A stretch of 5,297 nucleotides of DNA from Phycisphaerae bacterium (GTDB lineage Bacteria; Planctomycetota; Phycisphaerae; UBA1845): NCBI GenBank assembly GCA_029260155.1, contig JAJDDU010000463.1, positions 1 to 5,297 on the forward strand, given 5' to 3'. Below the pieces are notes generated by a model. That model saw nothing but the letters and a program-made list of their open reading frames with translations. It searched no databases and was not told where the DNA came from. Below, in pieces: positions 1 to 4,262 of this stretch (its first letter is position 1; each line of letters starts with the position of its first letter). Made by a program: the position numbers and the translations under genes.

Positions 1-1
1 G

Positions 2-457
2 TTCAAGCCCGTTGTGATCATTGTTAACAAGTGGGATCTTGCCAAGGACCGCGTGATGACGGGCGACTACGGCGAGTACATTACCAAGACGCTGCCTGGG
101 CTTGAGCACGCCCCGATCTCGTTCGTATCGGCCAAGAGCAACCGCAATGTCTACACGGCGATCGACGTCGCGTCTTCATTGTTCAAGCAATACCACACGC
201 GGGTCGGCACGGGCAAGCTGAATCAGGCGCTCAAAGAGGCGCTCGAAGATCGTTCGCCAGCCGCCAAACGCGGGCCGCGCGCCCCGCGGATATACTACGC
301 AACACAGGTCGCGACCGGGCCGCCGACGATTGTTCTGTTCGTTAACAAGGTTTCTAGCTTTGCCGCGGACTACCAGCGATTCCTCTTGAACCGGTTTCAG
401 GCGCTGCTGCCTTTCGGCGAAGTGCCGATTCGACTTGTCCTTCGGGCGCGCGACTAG
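2..457 (+). CDS. der: Ribosome biogenesis GTPase Der (EngA), C-terminal part, truncated by window start
   Basis: The last 151 residues of Der, the tandem-GTPase protein that binds the 50S subunit late in ribosome assembly, acting in the cytoplasm. The frame is open from base 2 with no start codon, so the gene begins outside the window; family members are usually about 440-500 residues. Visible are the G4 guanine-specificity motif NKWD (bases 26-37) of the second G domain, the G5 motif SAK in FVSAK (bases 128-136), and then the KH-like C-terminal domain, including the IYYATQVATGPPTIVLFVN segment and the typical ending in which the last beta strand reads PIRLVLRAR. Both G1 motifs and the whole first G domain are missing only because of the window edge. 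The TAG stop shares three bases with the stop codon of the convergent symporter gene. Identification is firm from the motif order and the KH-like domain. Confidence 0.93.
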   Translation, partial: FKPVVIIVNKWDLAKDRVMTGDYGEYITKTLPGLEHAPISFVSAKSNRNVYTAIDVASSLFKQYHTRVGTGKLNQALKEALEDRSPAAKRGPRAPRIYYATQVATGPPTIVLFVNKVSSFAADYQRFLLNRFQALLPFGEVPIRLVLRARD

Positions 458-1800
458 TCGCAGAAACGGTCCATGATCTTGGCGCCGACGGCGTCGCCCC
501 ACACGTTGGCGGCGGTTCGGAACATATCGAGGATGCGGTCCACGCCGATGATCAAGCCGATTGCGGCGACGGGGATCGGTGACACTGCCGGATCGTTGGC
601 GATCACGTTGCTGTTGACCGCGTCCAAGACGATGACCATCGTCACGAGACCGGCCGACGGAATGCCCGCGGCGCCGACGGCCGCGAGGGTCGCGGTGATG
701 GCGATCAAGACCAGTGTGGCCAAGCCCAGTTCCATTCCATAAGCCTGAGCGAGAAAGACGACCGCGACGGATTCGTAAAGGGCCGTACCGTCCATGTTGA
801 TGGTCGAACCGAGCGGCAATACGAAACCGGCAGACTGCTTGCTGACGCCGTTTAGTTCCGTAGCGCACTCCATCGTCACCGGCAATGTTGCGGACGATGA
901 GTCAGTGCCGATGGCGGTCATGATCGCCTGCCGCATCTGGTGCATGAAGCGGTAGGGGCTATTCGAGCCATCCGGCCCCGGGCGCGCGAACAGTTTCAGA
1001 ATAAGCGGAAGTACCACCAATCCGTGGATGGCCAACCCCAGCAATACGACGAACATGTACGTGCTGATGGCGCTCGCGAAAACGGTGAGCCCGATCCGGG
1101 CTACGGTCCATGCGAGCAGCGCAAAGACGCCGACCGGCGCCAGCCAGATCACCGCGTGGACCATCTTCATCAGCACTTCGAATACGGCGCCGAAAAAGTC
1201 TATGATGATGCGGTTTCTCGGTCCGATCATGGTGACCACGACGCCGAAGAAAATCGAAAAGAAGATGATGGGAAGCGGTTGCCCCTTGGCAGCTGCCGCG
1301 ACGACGTTGAGCGGGATGATTTGCGAGACAAGTCCCCTGACCGCGCCCATCAGCCCTTCCGCCTGCTTCGCTTCGAGGGCGACGACTTTGTCTGAATCCT
1401 GAGCGTAGCTAGCCTCTGCTTCGGCGCGGCGTTGCTCGTCGATTTTGGCCCCCGGCTGAAACGTGGTGACCAGAACCAGTCCGATCGTGACAGCGATGAG
1501 CATGGTGGCGATGTAGTAGAAGAGCGTCCAACCGCCGATCCTGCCCAGTTTTCGAAAATCACCGACGCTGGTGACGCCGACCACCACGCTGGTGGCCACC
1601 AGAGGGATGATTAGCATCTTGAGCAGCCCCATGAAGACGGTGTTGCCCAAGAAAGTGAACACTGCCAAGGCAGTGGCGTGCGCATGCTGGGATTCAGGCT
1701 GCGTTAGGCTGTATTCCTGGTCGTAGAGGAGTTGGCCCACAATCGTGCCGAGCACGAGGCCGATCAGGATCAGAATTGTAAGAATCCAGCTTGAGCGCAT
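454..1800 (-). CDS. Dicarboxylate/amino acid:cation symporter (DAACS family, GltP/DctA/GltPh-like)
   Basis: An inner-membrane secondary transporter of 448 residues that would take up glutamate, aspartate or C4-dicarboxylates with Na+ or H+. Family signatures are complete: the serine-rich HP1 tip (D300-SSS-ATLPV), the TM7 motif NMDGTALYE (335-343), the HP2 tip AAGIPSAG (377-384), and TM8 with D421, D425, R428, T429, N432 and D436. These six align one-for-one with GltPh D390, D394, R397, T398, N401 and D405. The arginine is the residue that in this family pairs with an acidic side chain, so an acidic substrate is likely; glutamate cannot be told from dicarboxylate. The TM3-TM4 loop (about 119-160) is longer than in GltPh and rich in E, K and R. 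The frame stays open upstream to 2055, but the start at 1800 is chosen because it has GAGGTG five bases upstream and leads straight into TM1 (residues 4-25); the upstream residues are not membrane-like. Transcribed alone, divergent from the bactofilin operon and convergent with der. Confidence 0.93.
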   Translation of the reverse strand: MRSSWILTILILIGLVLGTIVGQLLYDQEYSLTQPESQHAHATALAVFTFLGNTVFMGLLKMLIIPLVATSVVVGVTSVGDFRKLGRIGGWTLFYYIATMLIAVTIGLVLVTTFQPGAKIDEQRRAEAEASYAQDSDKVVALEAKQAEGLMGAVRGLVSQIIPLNVVAAAAKGQPLPIIFFSIFFGVVVTMIGPRNRIIIDFFGAVFEVLMKMVHAVIWLAPVGVFALLAWTVARIGLTVFASAISTYMFVVLLGLAIHGLVVLPLILKLFARPGPDGSNSPYRFMHQMRQAIMTAIGTDSSSATLPVTMECATELNGVSKQSAGFVLPLGSTINMDGTALYESVAVVFLAQAYGMELGLATLVLIAITATLAAVGAAGIPSAGLVTMVIVLDAVNSNVIANDPAVSPIPVAAIGLIIGVDRILDMFRTAANVWGDAVGAKIMDRFCD

Positions 1801-1803
1801 CAG

Positions 1804-1809
1804 CACCTC
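1804..1809 (-). promoter_or_regulatory. Ribosome binding site that decides the symporter start
   Basis: On the minus strand the sequence reads GAGGTG then CTG then ATG, placing GAGG five bases before the start codon at 1800. Methionines farther upstream in the open frame (for example the one at 1828) would add residues with no transmembrane or signal character, so this site fixes the start. Confidence 0.6.
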
Positions 1810-1825
1810 GTCGCATTTCGGCCAC

Positions 1826-1854
1826 ATAGTAGTAGTCCCCGCGTCAGCGAACAA
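1826..1854 (-). promoter_or_regulatory. Weak candidate promoter for the symporter gene
   Basis: On the minus strand, TTGTTC (1854-1849) and TACTAT (1831-1826) are separated by 17 bases, matching the sigma70 consensus at 3/6 and 4/6. Initiation would fall near 1820 and give a leader of about 20 bases that just covers the ribosome binding site. Placement is good but the match is weak, so this is a suggestion only. Confidence 0.28.
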
Positions 1855-1948
1855 GCGTGGCATTCCCCGCACGAGCGCGAATAATGTGAATTCTGCACAA
1901 CTCACAGGGATGCTCGCCTTCTGGCACGAAAACAGAAAGACGGAGTCG

Positions 1949-1969
1949 CGGCGTACCCAATCGACGCCG
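1949..1969. repeat. Inverted repeat CGGCGT-N9-ACGCCG
   Basis: Two perfectly complementary 6-base arms flank a 9-base spacer, with a possible G-U extension at the base. It lies in the divergent control region with no T-run after it on either strand, so it is not a terminator. It could be a regulator operator or a leader hairpin, or chance in GC-rich DNA. Confidence 0.35.
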
Positions 1970-1975
1970 TCCCTA

Positions 1976-1987
1976 CTACAATTGTAG
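1976..1987. repeat. Perfect 12-base palindrome CTACAATTGTAG
   Basis: The palindrome is perfect over 12 bases and is AT-rich within GC-rich surroundings. It overlaps an alternative imperfect arrangement, CCTAC-N7-GTAGG, at 1972-1988. It sits about 25 bases upstream of the -35 element of the putative bactofilin promoter, a usual position for a dimeric regulator, but no particular regulator is recognised. Read on the minus strand it also contains TACAAT, a -10-like hexamer without a good -35. Confidence 0.35.
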
Positions 1988-2012
1988 GAAGCTGTGGCTG
2001 GGAATGCGTGCG

Positions 2013-2040
2013 TTGATGCGGCGTGTCCGCGGGGTATACT
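2013..2040 (+). promoter_or_regulatory. Putative sigma70 promoter of the bactofilin-glycosyltransferase operon
   Basis: TTGATG (2013-2018) and TATACT (2035-2040) are separated by 16 bases and match the consensus at 4/6 and 5/6. Initiation near 2047 would leave a leader of about 26 bases to the ATG at 2073 and about 59 bases to the ATG at 2106. Confidence 0.5.
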
Positions 2041-2061
2041 GTCCCTGATAGCCAACTTTTC

Positions 2062-2066
2062 AGGAG
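2062..2066 (+). promoter_or_regulatory. Upstream ribosome binding site (alternative bactofilin start at 2073)
   Basis: AGGAG stands six bases before an ATG at 2073 that is in frame with the downstream start at 2106. Use of this site would add 11 residues, MQGRTIQKEGA, to the bactofilin. Confidence 0.4.
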
Positions 2067-2093
2067 TTCTCCATGCAGGGGCGTACGATTCAA

Positions 2094-2101
2094 AAGGAGG
2101 G
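2094..2101 (+). promoter_or_regulatory. Strong ribosome binding site for the first bactofilin (start at 2106)
   Basis: AAGGAGGG is nearly a full complement to the 16S rRNA 3' end, with GGAGG ending five bases before the ATG at 2106. It is the strongest Shine-Dalgarno match in the operon and is the reason 2106 is preferred over 2073. Confidence 0.65.
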
Positions 2102-2105
2102 TGCG

Positions 2106-2519
2106 ATGGGTTCCAACACCAACGGCGATTTCACCACGGTCATCGGGCCTGACGCGGTATTCAAAGGCGAGTTGAAATTCGAGAAGGGGGTGCGAAATCT
2201 CGGCACGTTCGAGGGCCAGATCGAAACCAAAGGACATCTGCTCATCGCCGAGGGTGCGCGACTCACCGGTGAGGTCACTGCGGGCAACATTGATGTGGAA
2301 GGCAGCGTCCACGGCAACTTGACGTCGACCGGAAAAGTGTGCCTGACCAGTTCAGCGAGGCTTGAGGGCGACTTGCACACTTCGCGACTCGAAGTCGCGG
2401 ACGGTGCCGTGTTCGTTGGCCGATGTGTTGTGGGCAGCAACGGCGCCGCCAAGCCGACCAACGAAAAGCCTGCAGCCGCTCCGGTGAAGGAGCAGCAGCC
2501 GGTCGCCGTGAAGAAGTAG
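2106..2519 (+). CDS. Bactofilin (polymer-forming cytoskeletal protein)
   Basis: A 137-residue bactofilin. Family members self-assemble without nucleotide into filaments beneath the inner membrane and serve as scaffolds for wall or polysaccharide enzymes. Residues 11-108 form the repetitive right-handed beta-helix core, with short strands and regularly spaced glycines: AVFKGELKF, GTFEGQIET, GHLLIAEGARLTGEV, GNIDVEGSVHGNL, GKVCLTSSARLEGDL and SRLEVADGAVFVGRC. A short polar N-terminus precedes it, and a K/P/A-rich disordered tail (about 109-137) follows, as is typical. Size is normal for a small bactofilin. The start at 2106 is chosen for its strong ribosome binding site, although an in-frame ATG at 2073 also has one and would make 148 residues. 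It is the first gene of a likely operon, 21 bases ahead of the second bactofilin and in the same reading frame. Family assignment is firm; the client process is not visible. Confidence 0.9.
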   Translation: MGSNTNGDFTTVIGPDAVFKGELKFEKGVRNLGTFEGQIETKGHLLIAEGARLTGEVTAGNIDVEGSVHGNLTSTGKVCLTSSARLEGDLHTSRLEVADGAVFVGRCVVGSNGAAKPTNEKPAAAPVKEQQPVAVKK

Positions 2520-2540
2520 CTCGCGCAACCGGCATCAACC

Positions 2541-2945
2541 ATGGTCAAGCTCATCGGCGCGGACAAGAGTCGAGAGAGGGACGTCGCATGCACGCATTGT
2601 GGCGGGTCACTCCAGGTGGCTGCGCGCGCCATGTCAGTGTTCTGCCCGCACTGCGCACAGCGTCTTATTCTGGAGGACTATCGCGTCAAGGCGTACAAGG
2701 CCAGCCGTCTTTTTGCGACGTGTGGCGACATCGTGGTTGAAAAGAGCGGGTTCGTGTCCGCGCCGATCCGCGTGCAGAATCTAACGGTGCGCGGGCGTGT
2801 GCAAGGTGACATCGACGCCCGTGGGGTTGTGGCAGTTTCGAGCACCGGCCGGATTCGCGGCGACATCCGGGCAACGCGTCTCACCGTTGCAAGTGGCGCC
2901 ACGTTGGACGGATTTCTGCGAATCGCGCCGCTTGCGACGCCGTGA
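2541..2945 (+). CDS. Bactofilin-like protein with N-terminal zinc ribbon
   Basis: A 134-residue protein with two parts. Residues 17-38 carry C17-THC20 and C35-PHC38, a Cx2C-x14-Cx2C pattern with CGG and CPHC knuckles typical of rubredoxin-like zinc ribbons, so one structural Zn2+ is expected. Residues about 60-130 show bactofilin-type beta-helix repeats: GDIVVEKSGFVSAPIRV, LTVRGRVQGDIDARG, GRIRGDIRATRLTV and SGATLDGFLRI. The core is shorter than that of the first bactofilin and lacks its disordered C-terminal tail. It may co-polymerise with or cap that protein, while the ribbon could bind a partner or nucleic acid; these roles are inferred. The ATG at 2541 has no clear Shine-Dalgarno and follows the previous stop by 21 bases in the same frame, which suggests translational coupling. 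No other in-frame start lies between the upstream stop and the first cysteine pair. Fold calls are good; function is unknown. Confidence 0.82.
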   Translation: MVKLIGADKSRERDVACTHCGGSLQVAARAMSVFCPHCAQRLILEDYRVKAYKASRLFATCGDIVVEKSGFVSAPIRVQNLTVRGRVQGDIDARGVVAVSSTGRIRGDIRATRLTVASGATLDGFLRIAPLATP

Positions 2946-2961
2946 TCGGCCGCACAGGTAG

Positions 2962-3705
2962 ATGATTTTGATCGACAAGCCGCCCCACAATCCCCTACGC
3001 CTCACAGTCTTCTTTCCGTGCTACAACGAGGAAATGCACGTCGAGCAGACGACCGAGCGCGCGATCAAAGCCTGCCGAAAGGTTAGTGACGACTTCGAGG
3101 TCATCATCGTCGACGACGGAAGCCGCGATCGAACCCCGGAGTTGGCCGACGCCCTGGTCGAGCGACACCCACAAGTCCGCGCGGTCCACAATCGCCCCAA
3201 TTTGGGCTACGGAGGAGCGCTGCAACGTGGTTTTCGCGAAGCATCCAAGGACTGGGTCTTCTACACAGACGGTGATGGGCAGTTCGACTTTGAAGAAATC
3301 GCCAGCCTCATACCTCTGCTGGACTCATGTGAAATCGTGGCCGGCTACCGACTGGACCGCAAGGACTCGGCCGTCCGCCGACTGAACGCGTGGGCCTGGA
3401 CTACGCTTGTGAATACTGTCTTCGGCCTCCGCGTCCGCGACGTGGATTGCGCGTTCAAACTCTACCCTCGCAAGCTGTTCGACGAGATTGAGATGCACTC
3501 GATGGGGGCCTTGATCGATGCGGAGATACTCGCGCGAGCAAAGAACCTCGGGTATCGAATCGCCCAGGTCGGCGTCCACCACTACGCGCGCGACGGCGGC
3601 GAACAGTCCGGCGCAAACATCAAAGTCATCGCGCGCGCGTTCGTCGAGTTGTTCCGACTGCGCCGCAAAATCACAGCCGCGCACCGCGCACGCTCGCATA
3701 CTTGA
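2962..3705 (+). CDS. Family 2 glycosyltransferase (polyprenyl-phosphate sugar transferase-like)
   Basis: A 247-residue GT-A fold enzyme of the GT2/DPM1-like group, which transfers a sugar from a nucleotide donor, often to polyprenyl phosphate on the cytoplasmic side of the inner membrane. Motifs in order are FPCYNEE (18-24), the nucleotide-binding IIVDDGSRDRT (48-58), NLGYGGALQRGF (80-91), the metal-binding YTDGDGQFD (101-109), GYR (128-130), and DVDCAFKLYPR, which is typical of DPM-like enzymes. No transmembrane segment is present, unlike GtrB-type members with C-terminal helices; the C-terminus is basic (LRRKITAAHRAR) and could touch the membrane. A stop codon immediately precedes the ATG, so the protein cannot begin earlier in frame. 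The Shine-Dalgarno is weak (AGG three bases upstream), and a TTG at 2968 is an alternative. It follows the zinc-ribbon bactofilin by 16 bases and is probably co-transcribed. Sugar and acceptor cannot be named. Confidence 0.88.
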   Translation: MILIDKPPHNPLRLTVFFPCYNEEMHVEQTTERAIKACRKVSDDFEVIIVDDGSRDRTPELADALVERHPQVRAVHNRPNLGYGGALQRGFREASKDWVFYTDGDGQFDFEEIASLIPLLDSCEIVAGYRLDRKDSAVRRLNAWAWTTLVNTVFGLRVRDVDCAFKLYPRKLFDEIEMHSMGALIDAEILARAKNLGYRIAQVGVHHYARDGGEQSGANIKVIARAFVELFRLRRKITAAHRARSHT

Positions 3706-3718
3706 TGCGCGAAATTCC

Positions 3719-3746
3719 TTGACACAACTGTCCTGCGTCCTATGAT
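3719..3746 (+). promoter_or_regulatory. Strong sigma70-type promoter of the LysM lipoprotein gene
   Basis: A perfect TTGACA (3719-3724) and TATGAT (3741-3746, 5/6) are separated by 16 bases. Initiation near 3753 would give a leader of about 42 bases ending in a strong ribosome binding site. It starts 14 bases after the glycosyltransferase stop, and there is no terminator between, so read-through from the upstream operon could add to expression. Confidence 0.65.
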
Positions 3747-3782
3747 CGAACGCGACTTTGAATCATCGCTTTTTTCTTCCAT

Positions 3783-3789
3783 AGGAGGT
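3783..3789 (+). promoter_or_regulatory. Ribosome binding site of the LysM lipoprotein gene
   Basis: AGGAGGT lies with its GGAGG six bases ahead of the ATG at 3795. It is a near-perfect anti-16S match and fixes this start, which also gives a proper lipoprotein signal peptide. Confidence 0.7.
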
Positions 3790-3794
3790 CCCCG

Positions 3795-4199
3795 ATGCGA
3801 CGGATTGCTGGATGTATTCTGATCACGACAGTCGCGTTCGTCTCAGGTTGCGAAGCCTTGCAAGGCAAGGGGGCACCGATTCAAGCGGCGCAGGCTGACT
3901 TCGGATTGGAGCCAGATCTGTACGTCTCGAACGCACCGACGACATCACCTTACGCCTCGGCAGCGCCGGTGGAGTCCACGTATCAGCCCAGCGAAGCAAC
4001 ATCCTTCACTGCGGAGCCGCTGTCGCTTACGGCGTCCACCCGCAGAACACACACCGTCGCAAAGGGCGACACGCTCTTCGGGATTGCGCGCCGGTACTAC
4101 AACAACGCATCGCGTTGGAAGGATATCTACGAAGCAAACCGAAACGTCTTGAGCGATCCCAACAAGCTCTACGTCGGTCGCGACCTTGTCATTCCCTAG
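3795..4199 (+). CDS. LysM-domain lipoprotein
   Basis: A 134-residue exported protein. The N-terminus is a lipoprotein signal peptide: MRR, a hydrophobic stretch (about 4-15) and a lipobox ending VSGC with C19 as the lipid-modified residue. Residues about 20-82 form a low-complexity linker rich in A, P, S and T, suited to crossing the periplasm. Residues 83-134 are one LysM domain with the classical features: HTVAKGDTLFGIARRYY, then W108-KDIYEANR, and NKLYVGRDLVIP at the very C-terminus. LysM binds N-acetylglucosamine-containing glycan, so the protein should tether a membrane to peptidoglycan. No catalytic domain is attached, so it is a binding or scaffolding protein and not itself a hydrolase. 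It has its own strong promoter and a terminator just after the stop, so it is probably monocistronic. Which membrane it is anchored in cannot be told. Confidence 0.88.
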   Translation: MRRIAGCILITTVAFVSGCEALQGKGAPIQAAQADFGLEPDLYVSNAPTTSPYASAAPVESTYQPSEATSFTAEPLSLTASTRRTHTVAKGDTLFGIARRYYNNASRWKDIYEANRNVLSDPNKLYVGRDLVIP

Positions 4200-4209
4200 C
4201 GCCCAGACG

Positions 4210-4229
4210 CCGGTTTCAAACCGGTTTTT
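4210..4229 (+). terminator. Rho-independent terminator after the LysM lipoprotein gene
   Basis: The arms CCGGTT and AACCGG form a 6-bp stem with a TCA loop, followed at once by five Ts (4225-4229). It begins 11 bases after the lipoprotein stop codon and 33 bases before recG starts. The stem is short, so termination may be partial. I found no convincing recG promoter in the remaining gap, so some read-through is likely. Confidence 0.65.
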
Positions 4230-4262
4230 CCGCTGTTTCCGCCAGGGTCGCAAGGGGGTGCG

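Larger units (their letters stand above)
1801..2105. other. Divergent intergenic control region between symporter and bactofilin genes
   Basis: About 305 bases separate the two divergent start codons. The region holds a candidate promoter toward each gene, two inverted repeats (1949-1969 and 1976-1987) and the tandem ribosome binding sites of the first bactofilin. The minus strand is open across much of it, in frame with the symporter, but the encoded residues are not membrane-like or otherwise recognisable, so I read it as non-coding. No RNA gene or riboswitch was recognised here. Confidence 0.6.

Noticed and set aside
176..868. A 230-codon open frame on the minus strand spanning the der and symporter ends
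   Set aside because: The translation is dominated by arginine, glycine and histidine and overlaps two firmly identified genes in another frame.
940..1395. Open frames on the plus strand opposite the symporter
   Set aside because: They are antisense to the conserved transporter, highly polar, and have no family resemblance.
1801..2055. An 85-residue N-terminal extension of the symporter in the open minus-strand frame
   Set aside because: The residues have no membrane or signal character, and the start at 1800 has its own ribosome binding site and leads directly into TM1. The extension would also run over the divergent promoter.
2090..2632. A 180-codon open frame on the minus strand opposite the bactofilins
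   Set aside because: It is the shadow of the bactofilin gene; the residues are low-complexity S/P/T and there is no ribosome binding site of note.
3752..3775. Possible leader terminator: GCGA-N10-TCGC followed by six Ts
   Set aside because: A 4-bp stem with a 10-base loop is too weak for an intrinsic terminator, and it begins at the expected transcription start of the LysM gene.
4186..4214. TTGTCA as a -35 element for a recG promoter
   Set aside because: No acceptable -10 hexamer lies 16-18 bases downstream, and the terminator stem occupies that position.
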